A DNA stretch of 64,000 nt. Origin: Lachnospiraceae bacterium (GTDB taxonomy: Bacteria > Bacillota > Clostridia > Lachnospirales > Lachnospiraceae). A program made the position numbers and the translations under genes. Shown in pieces: positions 23,737-32,060 of this stretch. Where the stretch lies: NCBI GenBank assembly GCA_022845955.1, contig AP025576.1, positions 2,108,001-2,172,000 on the forward strand, written 5' to 3'. The stretch's first letter is position 1. The number at the start of each line of letters is the position of its first letter. The notes below the pieces were generated by a model. The model was not told where the DNA came from, did not search any database, and worked only from the letters and a program-made list of their open reading frames with translations.

Positions 23737-25799
23737 AAAAGCTAACCAAATATGCGGTATCCTTATTTGTCATTTTAATAGTCCTGCTGTTGATCATACC
23801 GCTGAATCCCTTTTTGCTGGACGTGTTTATTATCATGAATATTTCCATCTCCCTGGTAATCCTGCTGATAAGCATGAGCATCCGTGAGCCTTTGGAATTT
23901 TCCATTTTCCCTTCCTTACTTCTGATTACCACCCTGTTCCGGCTGGGAATCAATGTTTCTTCCACGAGGAACATATTGATGAATCAGGGACAGGCGGGGC
24001 AGGTAATCAAATCCTTCGGTACCTTCGTGCTGCAGGGGAATCCTGTCGTAGGTTTTATCATTTTCCTGATTATCGTGTTGGTGCAGTTCATCGTTATCAC
24101 GAAGGGAGCGGAAAGAGTAGCGGAGGTTGCCGCCAGGTTCACCCTGGATGCCATGCCGGGAAAGCAGATGGCTATCGATGCCGATCTGAGTTCCGGGCTG
24201 ATTACGGAACAGGATGCCCGTATGCGCCGGCAGAAAATACAGCGCGAAGCGGATTTTTACGGCGCCATGGACGGTGCCACCAAGATCGTAAAGGGCGATG
24301 CTGTGATGTCGCTTATCATTACTGCCATCAACCTGATCGGCGGTACCGCCATAGGCATGGTGATGTCGGATATGGCTTTTACAGAGGTCCTTTCCATGTA
24401 TTCCATCGCCACCATTGGTGACGGCCTGGTTTCCCAGATCCCTGCCCTGCTGATATCCACGGCGACCGGCATGATAGTAACCCGGGCGGTTTCCGAGGGA
24501 AGCCTGAATGACGATGTGTCAAGGCAGTTTATGGCCCAGCCACAGGCGGTTATGATTACCGGTTTCATCATGCTGATACTGATGCTGGTTCCGGGGATGC
24601 CCAAAATCCAGATGCTTGTGCTGGGAGGCGCCCTGATTGCCGCCGGGTATACCCTTTCCCGCAAAACCCGGGACGCGGCCCGTCTGCAGGAGGTGCAGGC
24701 GGTGAAGCAGGAGGAAGAGCAGCAGCGCAAAACGGCAGATGAAGGGGAATATTTCAAGGATATCAACAATGTGTATTCGATGATTGGCGTAGACCCTATC
24801 GAGATGGAATTCGGCTACAGCCTGATCCCCCTGGTGGATGAGTCCAGCGGCGGAAAGATGATTAACCGAATTGTGATTTTCCGCCGGCAGTATGCCCAGG
24901 AGATGGGCGTGGTCATCCCTTCCATAAGTCTCCGGGACAGCAGCAGCCTGAATACCAACCAATATATTATCAAGATAAAAGGGGAAGAGGTCGCCCGGGG
25001 AGAAATCCTGGTAGATTATTACCTCGCTCTGGAGCCTGCCGATCCGGCAGGGGAGGTGGACGGTATTGAAACGATAGAGCCGGCATACGGCATACCCAGC
25101 AAGTGGATCCTTCCGGATAACAAGGAGATGGCGGAAATATACGGTTATACGGTTATCGATCCCCTCTCCGTCATGATTACCCACCTGTCAGAGACTATCA
25201 AATCCCATGCATATGAGGTAATAAGCCGACAGGAGGTTATGCATTTGCTGGAAAATGTGAAGAAGTCCTCCCAGGAACTGGTGGATGAGGTATTTCCGGG
25301 TATCATGACCTACGGAAGCTTCCAGAAGGTGCTGGTCAGCCTGGTTAAGGAAGGAATTCCGGTGAAGGATATGGAAACCATACTGGAAACCATAGCGGAT
25401 GTGGGGGCCGCGGTCAAGGATCTTACCCAGGTAACCGAAGCCGTCCGGGTGGCCCTGAAGCGTACCATTACCAGAAGGTTCTGCCAGGGCGGGCAGATGT
25501 GTGTGCTGACACTGGATGCGGATTTGGAAAAAACCTTTGTAGCCAGCCTGACCAAAGGCGAGCAGGGGGTATACTCCGCTCTCAGTCCTGACATCATGCA
25601 GCGGCTTATCACCCAGGTGGATGAGGGCGTTAAGAAATTCAATGAACTGTCCCAGGATGCCGTCATACTGACGAGCCAGGTAATCCGGGTGTATCTGTAC
25701 CGGATGCTGGAGCAGTTCTATCCCAATGTTTACGTTCTTTCTTTTCAGGAAATTGCCAACAATGTACAGATTCAGTCAATTGGGAATATTACATTATAA
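23733..25799 (+). CDS. flhA: Flagellar export gate protein FlhA
   Basis: A 688-residue protein with about eight N-terminal membrane segments (to ~315), the conserved FHIPEP-type loop near residues 135-165 (RFTLDAMPGKQMAIDADLSSG, in part), and a large cytoplasmic domain (about 340-688) that docks export substrates and chaperones. Standard length. In many Firmicutes flhF and flhG follow; neither is here, and sigD comes next, 15 bp on. Confidence 0.98.
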   Translation: MKKLTKYAVSLFVILIVLLLIIPLNPFLLDVFIIMNISISLVILLISMSIREPLEFSIFPSLLLITTLFRLGINVSSTRNILMNQGQAGQVIKSFGTFVLQGNPVVGFIIFLIIVLVQFIVITKGAERVAEVAARFTLDAMPGKQMAIDADLSSGLITEQDARMRRQKIQREADFYGAMDGATKIVKGDAVMSLIITAINLIGGTAIGMVMSDMAFTEVLSMYSIATIGDGLVSQIPALLISTATGMIVTRAVSEGSLNDDVSRQFMAQPQAVMITGFIMLILMLVPGMPKIQMLVLGGALIAAGYTLSRKTRDAARLQEVQAVKQEEEQQRKTADEGEYFKDINNVYSMIGVDPIEMEFGYSLIPLVDESSGGKMINRIVIFRRQYAQEMGVVIPSISLRDSSSLNTNQYIIKIKGEEVARGEILVDYYLALEPADPAGEVDGIETIEPAYGIPSKWILPDNKEMAEIYGYTVIDPLSVMITHLSETIKSHAYEVISRQEVMHLLENVKKSSQELVDEVFPGIMTYGSFQKVLVSLVKEGIPVKDMETILETIADVGAAVKDLTQVTEAVRVALKRTITRRFCQGGQMCVLTLDADLEKTFVASLTKGEQGVYSALSPDIMQRLITQVDEGVKKFNELSQDAVILTSQVIRVYLYRMLEQFYPNVYVLSFQEIANNVQIQSIGNITL

Positions 25800-25814
25800 C
25801 AGCCGGGGGAAGAA

Positions 25815-26612
25815 ATGGTATCAGAAGTGAAAACGGTAAAAAACGATTATCAAAATTGGACGGATGAAAAGCTTTGGGAGGCATATGCGGCCACCGGCAG
25901 CATGAAGATAAAGCAGGAGCTTGCGCTGCGTTATCTGTATATTGTGCGCAATGTGGCAATCCAGATGCGTAACGTATATGTCGGCTTTGCCCAGCTGGAT
26001 GATATCGTCAATGAAGGCGTGATAGTGATTATGAACGCCATCGATAAGTTCGATATCCATATGAACGTAAAATTCGAAACCTTTGTTTCCAAGCGGATCC
26101 GGGGAATGATTATAGACATGGCGCGAAAGCAGGACTGGGTGCCCCGGACGGTAAAGAAAAATGCAAAGGATATTGATGAGGCGGTCATGAAGCTCTACGG
26201 CAGGAACGGCAGGATGCCCACGGCGGAGGAAACCGCGGAATATCTGAATATGCCTCTGGACAAATATGAAAAAACCCTGAGCAAGGCCAGCCTGTTTTAT
26301 ATTTTATCCCTGGATATGCTGATGGAAGAAAAGACAGAAAACGGGAATCCCAAAAATGTGCAGATCCCTTCCATGAATGCCGGTGAACAGCCGGAGGAAA
26401 GCTATCTGGGCAATGAGTTTAAGGAAATCCTGATGGATGGGATAAAGAGCCTGAAGGAAAATGAGCAGACAGTGATTTCTCTTTATTATATGGAAGAATT
26501 AAGCGCCCGGGAAATTGCCAGGATCCTGGAGGTCAGCGAACCCAGGATATCCCAGATACACTCCGGTGCCATCCGTAAACTGAGAATGTACATAAATGAA
26601 AAATTGAAGTAA
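25815..26612 (+). CDS. sigD: Flagellar sigma factor sigma-D (FliA/sigma-28)
   Basis: A 265-residue group 3 sigma factor with regions 2 (about 40-110; IVRNVAIQMRNVYVGFAQLDDIVNEG, in part, and FETFVSKRIRGMIIDMARKQDWVPR), 3 (about 115-165) and 4 (about 205-262; ELSAREIARILEVSEPRISQIHS). FliA family by RxVPRxV-type region 2.4-3 sequence. It would read the GCCGATA-type promoters found through the window, and is held by FlgM (37986). It lies behind the invertible segment, so its expression should follow the switch. Confidence 0.96.
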   Translation: MVSEVKTVKNDYQNWTDEKLWEAYAATGSMKIKQELALRYLYIVRNVAIQMRNVYVGFAQLDDIVNEGVIVIMNAIDKFDIHMNVKFETFVSKRIRGMIIDMARKQDWVPRTVKKNAKDIDEAVMKLYGRNGRMPTAEETAEYLNMPLDKYEKTLSKASLFYILSLDMLMEEKTENGNPKNVQIPSMNAGEQPEESYLGNEFKEILMDGIKSLKENEQTVISLYYMEELSAREIARILEVSEPRISQIHSGAIRKLRMYINEKLK

Positions 26613-26631
26613 AGAAAGAGAGGAAATTGCA

Positions 26632-27384
26632 ATGTTTCAGGGGTTTTACAATCTTACTTCGGAAATGCTGAGCCAGACCAGAAATCTGAATGTAATCAGC
26701 AACAATATGGCGAACGTGGCTACTCCGGGCTTCAAAAAAGATGATTTCCAGGCAGTCACCTTCCGGGAGGAGCTTATGGCGAGATACCGGGGAAGCGCAG
26801 ATAACTCTCCTGCTTTGCTGGGAGAACTGGCAATGATCCGTACGGCGGACGAAACCGTTACGGATTATACCAGAGGAGCTATCCGGGAGACGGACAGCCC
26901 GCTTGATTTTGCCCTGGAGGATGCGGGTTTCTTCTGTATCCAGTCGGGAAACGGCACCGTTTATACAAGGAACGGCTCCTTTTCCCTGGATGAGGAAGGC
27001 TATCTGATCCTTCCCACGATTGGCAGGGTCCTGGGGGAAAACGGCCCTATCCAGCTTCCCACGGATGCGGTGACGGCAGACCGGCAGGGAAATATTTACA
27101 GCAGCGACGGGCAGCAGCTGTACGGAACGCTGCGGATAGTGGATTTCCAGGACTATGGGAACACACTGGTGAAAACTACGGGAGGCGTGTTTTCTTCCGG
27201 GGAGGAAGGGACTCCCGCAGCGGCAGCTGTCCACTGGAGGGCTGCAGAAGATTCCAATGTCAACCCCCTGAATGAGATGACGGCCATGATGAGCGGACAA
27301 CGTTCCCTGCAGAGCGCCGCCCAGGTGCTGAAAATGTACGATCACCTGATGGACAAGACAGTTACCCAGCTCGGGCCGGTATAA
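26632..27384 (+). CDS. flgF: Flagellar rod protein FlgF-like (FlhO type)
   Basis: A 250-residue rod/hook family protein. N-terminal NVISNNMANVATPGFKKDDF and C-terminal MTAMMSGQRSLQSAAQVL are the conserved axial motifs. Two such genes in tandem (this and the next) match Bacillus flhO-flhP, the FlgF/FlgG equivalents. Assignment to F rather than G is by order. Confidence 0.88.
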   Translation: MFQGFYNLTSEMLSQTRNLNVISNNMANVATPGFKKDDFQAVTFREELMARYRGSADNSPALLGELAMIRTADETVTDYTRGAIRETDSPLDFALEDAGFFCIQSGNGTVYTRNGSFSLDEEGYLILPTIGRVLGENGPIQLPTDAVTADRQGNIYSSDGQQLYGTLRIVDFQDYGNTLVKTTGGVFSSGEEGTPAAAAVHWRAAEDSNVNPLNEMTAMMSGQRSLQSAAQVLKMYDHLMDKTVTQLGPV

Positions 27385-27403
27385 GCCGGAAAGGAGAAAA
27401 CCT

Positions 27404-28117
27404 ATGAATATGTCATTTTACACGGCGGCCCTGGGAGCCATGGGGCAGCAGGAAAAGATGAATGTAATAGCCAATAATATCGCCAATGTGAATACGGACG
27501 GCTACCGCGCCAAAAACGCCGTATTTTCCGACCTGATGTATTACAACATGCAGAGTGAGCCGGAAGCGGACAGCCGTGTGAAGGCCGGCAGCGGCATCGC
27601 CATGGGGCGGACGGATACCAACTTTTCAGAATCGCCCATGAACCCAACGGGCGGGGCATATGATTACGCCATCACCGGAAGAGGTTTTTTCATGCTTCAG
27701 AATCCGGCGGACGGGTCTCTTACCTATACAAGAAACGGAAAATTCAGCCTGTCTCTGCGTGACAATGCGTTCTATCTCGTAAATGATTCCGGCAAGCTTG
27801 TGCTGGATGAGAACCGCAACCCCATCCGTCTGGATGAGGAGGGATCCATGGGAGAGACAAGGGTAGGCGTCTTTGCCTTCCCTATTGAAAACGGGATGCG
27901 CAGTGTCGGGAACAATGAGCTGGAAGCCGTTTTGGGGAACGGGGAACCGCAGCCGGCGGCGGACGCCAGGCTGAACCAGGGGTATCTGGAACAGTCCAAT
28001 GTGGATTTAAGTGATGAAATGAGTAAGACCATAGAAGCCTCCAGGGCATATTCCTATGTGCTGAAAATGATTCAGACCTCAGATGAAATCGAGCAGGTTA
28101 TCAACAGCCTGCGGTAA
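27404..28117 (+). CDS. flgG: Flagellar distal rod protein FlgG-like (FlhP type)
   Basis: A 237-residue rod protein with NVIANNIANVNTDGYRAKN near the start and LEQSNVDLSDEMSKTIEASRAYSYVLKMI-type C-terminus (in part). It is 19 bp after flgF and has AAAGGAG 8 bp before the ATG. It forms the distal rod joined to the hook. Confidence 0.88.
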   Translation: MNMSFYTAALGAMGQQEKMNVIANNIANVNTDGYRAKNAVFSDLMYYNMQSEPEADSRVKAGSGIAMGRTDTNFSESPMNPTGGAYDYAITGRGFFMLQNPADGSLTYTRNGKFSLSLRDNAFYLVNDSGKLVLDENRNPIRLDEEGSMGETRVGVFAFPIENGMRSVGNNELEAVLGNGEPQPAADARLNQGYLEQSNVDLSDEMSKTIEASRAYSYVLKMIQTSDEIEQVINSLR

Positions 28118-28131
28118 AGGTGGGAATGAAG

Positions 28132-28752
28132 ATGAAAAGCTATGATGATATGAATTATATGGAAATGGATGTGATTCGGGAGGTGGGCAGTATCGGGACC
28201 GGGAACGCGGCCTCCGCCCTTTCTTCCCTGCTCGGGACACAGGTGCGTATGGTGCTTCCCCAGGTGACGGTCCAGGATTTCAACACCGCATTGAATACGG
28301 TGGGAAATCCGGAATCCATCGTCGCTGCGGTTATGGTGAAAATGAGCCAGGAAATTAACGGAATCATGCTCTTTATCCTGAAGCTGGATTTGATTAATGA
28401 CATAATCGGACGTCTTTTGGATCATCAGATAGAGGACTATACCATGCTGGGGGAAATGGATATATCCGCGGTGAATGAAGTGGGAAATATTATGATTTCC
28501 TCTTTTGTCAATGCCTTATCCGGCCTGGCGGATGTGGAGGTATCCCTTTCCGTCCCGGAGATTGCGGTCAACATGCTGGGAGGTATCCTGAGCGTACCAA
28601 TGGCGGAGCTGGGCTATCAGACGGATAAGCTGATGATGATCCGGGGGAAATTCATTATAGAGGGCAAGGAACTGGACAGCGACCTGCTGATGCTTCCGGA
28701 TGTGGAGTCCTTAAACTATCTTATGAAAAAGCTGGTAAATAATAATGGATAA
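28132..28752 (+). CDS. cheC: Chemotaxis phosphatase CheC
   Basis: A 206-residue CheC with two pseudo-symmetric helices that carry phosphatase residues. The second, DISAVNEVGNIMISSFVNAL, keeps the E-x-x-N pair; the first, VIREVGSIGTGNAASALS, has Ser in place of the usual Asn, so only the second site looks fully intact. CheC dephosphorylates CheY-P and binds CheD. Start 28132 suits the GGTGG at 28119; GTG 28120 and ATG 28126 are too close. It overlaps cheD by 8 bp. Confidence 0.93.
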   Translation: MKSYDDMNYMEMDVIREVGSIGTGNAASALSSLLGTQVRMVLPQVTVQDFNTALNTVGNPESIVAAVMVKMSQEINGIMLFILKLDLINDIIGRLLDHQIEDYTMLGEMDISAVNEVGNIMISSFVNALSGLADVEVSLSVPEIAVNMLGGILSVPMAELGYQTDKLMMIRGKFIIEGKELDSDLLMLPDVESLNYLMKKLVNNNG

Positions 28753-29221
28753 AGAAATCAAGGTCGGTATTGCCGATTTAAAGGTGGCCAGAAGGCAGGG
28801 GCTTCTGATCACCTATGCGCTGGGATCCTGTATCGGGGTAGCGCTGTATGATCCGGTGATCAAGCTGGGAGGGCTGCTTCATATCATGCTTCCTTCCGCA
28901 GAAAATATAGCAGTGGACAATACCTATAAATTTGCGGATACGGGGATACAGGAAATGCTCCGTAAAATGCAGATTTTCGGCGGGATGAAAAGCCGGTATA
29001 TCTGCAAAATTGCCGGTGGGGCCAAAATGTTCGAAATGCAGGGAAGCCTGGGGAATATCGGACAGAGGAATATAGAAAGCGTACAGAATACCATGCGCCG
29101 TGAAGGTATCCGTATTGTACGCCAGGATGTGGGCGCCAACTATGCCAGGACCATGTCTGTGGAGGTGGAAACCGGGATAGTTAAGATCAGGTCCTACGGC
29201 AGGCCTGAGATTGTTTTATAA
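28745..29221 (+). CDS. cheD: Chemoreceptor glutamine deamidase CheD
   Basis: A 158-residue CheD of standard length. The catalytic Cys is in YALGSCIGVALYDP and His in GGLLHIMLP; the Thr/Lys-containing AGGAKMF motif follows. CheD deamidates receptor glutamines and is controlled by CheC, encoded immediately upstream and overlapping. Confidence 0.95.
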   Translation: MDKEIKVGIADLKVARRQGLLITYALGSCIGVALYDPVIKLGGLLHIMLPSAENIAVDNTYKFADTGIQEMLRKMQIFGGMKSRYICKIAGGAKMFEMQGSLGNIGQRNIESVQNTMRREGIRIVRQDVGANYARTMSVEVETGIVKIRSYGRPEIVL

Positions 29222-29241
29222 GCAGAAGAGGAGGGCATAAA

Positions 29242-30516
29242 ATGGACAAATGTGTAGTTAGACAAGCGATTAAGGAGGCCGGCAGCCAGAACGTCATAGG
29301 CTATGAGATTCTGTTTCAGGCAAGCAGCGACGACCTCTATTCCAAGACGGAATATTCTTCCGCAGACACCATTATCAATTTCATGATGCAGAACAGCAGC
29401 AAGATATTTTCAGAACTGCCTACATTTCTCACTTTCACACCGGCTTTGCTGTTTCGGAACCTGCCGAAAATCTTTGAAAAGGATAAGCTGGTTATCCAGA
29501 TAGAGGATAATCTGATCGTCCATCCCCTGGCATTGCCAATGATCAAGAAATATAAGGGAGAGGGCTACCGGCTGGCTATCAACGATTTCCAGTTTTCCCC
29601 CAAATATCTGGACATGCTGGAATATGCGGATTTCATCCGGATATCGGTAAACGGCAGGCAGCAGAAAGAGAAAGCCTCCCTGGATAATGTGGTAAAGATG
29701 GCACAGGCCTTCGGGAAAAAATGCATAGCCACAGGAGTGAACAGCAAAGAGGAATTCCAATTGGCTGCGGATCTGAAGGTGGAATACATGGAGGGTAATT
29801 ACATCGCGGAGACTCTGGTGACGAAAGCCAACAAAGTGGAGTACCTGCAGGGGACCTTTTTCCAGCTGGTTATCGCCATATCCAAGGACGAGCCGGAAAT
29901 TGACGAGCTGGAAGATATTATATCCAGGGACGCCGGCCTGACCTATGCCCTGCTGAAACTGGTGAACTCCGCCTATTTCGCCCTGCGTAAACGGACCGCG
30001 TCGGTCCGGCAGGCCATTATCACCATGGGTATCGGGCGGCTGAAGGAATGGGTGTACATGCTCAGCCTGGATGAGGAAAATGCCACGGGAGGTTCGGAAG
30101 AGGTCCTGAAGATGTCTTTCCTGCGGGCGAAATTCGCCCAGGATCTTACAGGCCTTATCAACCGGCGGGATTTCCCCATCAACAAAGCGGAAGCTTATAT
30201 GATGGGAATGTTTTCGGGACTGGAATATATGGTGGATGCCACCCTGGAAGAGCTGCTCGAGGAAATCCCCATCAAGGATGAGGTGAAGAAGGCCCTTACC
30301 AGCCATGAAGGGGAAGCCGGAAAACTGATGCTTCTGATCCTGGCTTATGAAAAGGCGGACTGGAAGGAAAGCAAAAAACTGGCAGGGGAGCTGGGGATTG
30401 CTTCCAATACACTGGCTCAGATATATATGGACTGCATACAGGATGTCAATACGATCTGGGAGGCGCTCACCACAGATTTCAGGCGTAAAGATGACGGAGC
30501 CACAGGGAGGGAATAA
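29242..30516 (+). CDS. Degenerate EAL plus HDOD domain protein (YuxH/CdgJ-like)
   Basis: A 424-residue protein. Residues 1-200 resemble an EAL fold with degenerate motifs (VIGYEILFQ where EAL enzymes have ExLxR; no intact metal set), so c-di-GMP hydrolysis is unlikely. Residues about 205-400 form an HDOD domain (ISRDAGLTYALLKLVNSAYF, RQAIITMGIGRLKEWV). This two-domain type is known in YuxH/CdgJ proteins, and CdgJ affects motility in Vibrio. It lies between cheD and a parA-like gene, 4 bp from the latter. Confidence 0.85.
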   Translation: MDKCVVRQAIKEAGSQNVIGYEILFQASSDDLYSKTEYSSADTIINFMMQNSSKIFSELPTFLTFTPALLFRNLPKIFEKDKLVIQIEDNLIVHPLALPMIKKYKGEGYRLAINDFQFSPKYLDMLEYADFIRISVNGRQQKEKASLDNVVKMAQAFGKKCIATGVNSKEEFQLAADLKVEYMEGNYIAETLVTKANKVEYLQGTFFQLVIAISKDEPEIDELEDIISRDAGLTYALLKLVNSAYFALRKRTASVRQAIITMGIGRLKEWVYMLSLDEENATGGSEEVLKMSFLRAKFAQDLTGLINRRDFPINKAEAYMMGMFSGLEYMVDATLEELLEEIPIKDEVKKALTSHEGEAGKLMLLILAYEKADWKESKKLAGELGIASNTLAQIYMDCIQDVNTIWEALTTDFRRKDDGATGRE

Positions 30517-30519
30517 GCT

Positions 30520-31281
30520 TTGGCGGTTAAAATCGTGCTGACCAACCAGAAGGGCGGCGTGGGAAAAACAACGACGGCGGCTTCCCTCGCTGCAGGTCTG
30601 GTACTGGAAGGAAAAAAGGTGCTGGCCCTGGATCTGGATCCCCAGGGGAATCTGGGCTTCAGCCTGGGTCTGCCGGTGGAATCGGATGGAACCATATATG
30701 ATTTGATGAAGGGGAGGGAACGGATCCAGGATATCATCTGTACGACCGAATACGGGGATATCATTCCTTCCGACATCACCCTGAGCGCGGGGGTGAAGGA
30801 ATTCTACGAGCAGGGCAGGCAGCTTTTGCTGAAGGATGCCCTGGCTTGCGTGGAAAAGAGTTATGACTATGTAATTATTGATACGCCTCCGGCGCTGAAT
30901 ATTCTCACAATCAATGCTTACGCTGCGGCCGATTACCTGATTGTCCCCATGTCCTCGGAGATCCTGAGCCTGGTAGGTCTGGCCCAGCTGAAGGATACGG
31001 TGGATTCGGTACGGAACGCGCTGAATCCCGGCATAGAGATACTCGGCATCCTTCTGACCAAGTTCAGCCGCAGGACAAGGCTGGCCGGGGAAGTGAAAGA
31101 AATGGCGGCAACAGTGGCAAAGCAGATGGGCACTACGCTGTTTGCGAATGAGATCCGAAGCGGAGTGGCCGTATCGGAAATGCCGGCCCATGGCATGAGT
31201 ATCTACCGGTATGCGCCCCGATCCAAACCGGCTGAGGATTATCGCGGGTTTGTGAAGGAAGTTATCGAAAGGATCGGTTAA
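30520..31281 (+). CDS. ParA/Soj-family ATPase
   Basis: A 253-residue deviant Walker ATPase: KGGVGKTTTAASLAAGL (about 11-27), Walker A-prime ALDLDPQGNLG, and DYVIIDTPPALNIL. Start is TTG at 30520 with AGGGAGGG 8 bp upstream. The KTTT and DPQGN signatures point to Soj/ParA rather than FlhG/MinD. No parB is adjacent. In a che/fla operon it may place chemoreceptor arrays or flagella, as ParC does elsewhere; this is inference. flhF and flhG are missing from the operon. Confidence 0.9.
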   Translation: MAVKIVLTNQKGGVGKTTTAASLAAGLVLEGKKVLALDLDPQGNLGFSLGLPVESDGTIYDLMKGRERIQDIICTTEYGDIIPSDITLSAGVKEFYEQGRQLLLKDALACVEKSYDYVIIDTPPALNILTINAYAAADYLIVPMSSEILSLVGLAQLKDTVDSVRNALNPGIEILGILLTKFSRRTRLAGEVKEMAATVAKQMGTTLFANEIRSGVAVSEMPAHGMSIYRYAPRSKPAEDYRGFVKEVIERIG

Positions 31282-31291
31282 AGGGGAAGAA

Positions 31292-31972
31292 ATGACCAGA
31301 AAAACAAATAAGACGGATCACGTACTCAGTATACTGACGGGAGCGGAGGGGGAAACCCTGGAAAATGGCGAAAAAAAAGAACCGGAAGCGCCGTCCGTGA
31401 AGCACCAGGGGAATGTCCATGTGGTAATGGCAACAGGAGGTAACGGCGATCCGGTTGCGGAAACGGTAAAAGAAAAGCTGCAGTCAGAGCTGGAGCAGCA
31501 GGAGGAGAAGGAGCGCAGAGAGGAAGCAGCCAGAGAGGAAGCAGCCAGACAGGAAGCTGCCAGGCTGGCTGCCGCCGAGCCTGAACAGCCCGCAGCGGAA
31601 CCTGCGCCGGATCAGGAAAGTGCGGCGGCACCGGAACCGGCGCAGGCAGGAGCGGAAACTCCGGAAGCAGAACCGGTGCCGGATGAGATGGAAGGTTATG
31701 TTTTCTATAATATCATGGAAAAAATCGTACAGGACAAAGCCATGAAATATATGAAGCAGTTCGGAAACTGCACCTGTAAACGGTGCGAAGCCGATACCAT
31801 CGCCCTCGCGCTGAGCATGCTCCCTCCTAAATATGTGGTGGTAAAAAAGGACTCCGTTTCCCCTCTTCTGAACTTTTATGAGGATCACTATGCAGGGCAG
31901 ATTATTGTGGAAATAACCAAGGCCTGTATCACGGTAAACAGGAATCCCCGGCACAACAGGGAGTGGATTTAA
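31292..31972 (+). CDS. ComFB-domain protein with low-complexity N-terminal half
   Basis: A 226-residue protein. Residues 1-135 are Ala/Glu/Pro/Gln-rich, including EEAARxEAAR repeats. Residues about 136-226 match the ComFB family (FYNIMEKIVQDKAMKYMKQF, CTCKRCEADTIALALSMLPPKYVV), with three Cys likely to bind zinc. ComFB proteins have recently been described as cyclic dinucleotide receptors. Next to an EAL-HDOD and a ParA gene, a role in c-di-GMP input is possible. It ends the long operon; a sigma-D promoter follows. Confidence 0.82.
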   Translation: MTRKTNKTDHVLSILTGAEGETLENGEKKEPEAPSVKHQGNVHVVMATGGNGDPVAETVKEKLQSELEQQEEKERREEAAREEAARQEAARLAAAEPEQPAAEPAPDQESAAAPEPAQAGAETPEAEPVPDEMEGYVFYNIMEKIVQDKAMKYMKQFGNCTCKRCEADTIALALSMLPPKYVVVKKDSVSPLLNFYEDHYAGQIIVEITKACITVNRNPRHNREWI

Positions 31973-31986
31973 TTCCGTCTTTTTGT

Positions 31987-32012
31987 TAAGTTTGGTTTCC
32001 TTCGGCCGATAC
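31987..32012 (+). promoter_or_regulatory. Sigma-D-type promoter for fliD
   Basis: TAAG (31987-31990), 14-bp spacer, GCCGATAC (32005-32012), 49 bp before the fliD ATG. Same geometry as the flgB promoter. Nothing resembling a terminator separates it from the upstream gene, so read-through is possible. Confidence 0.7.
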
Positions 32013-32060
32013 TATTAATAGAAAACAAACTGACATACGACAGAGAAAAGGAGTGTACAT

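Noticed and set aside
31790..31797. GCCGATAC in the ComFB-domain gene as a sigma-D promoter
   Set aside because: It lies in coding sequence with no TAAG/TATT-like -35 at 14-15 bp.
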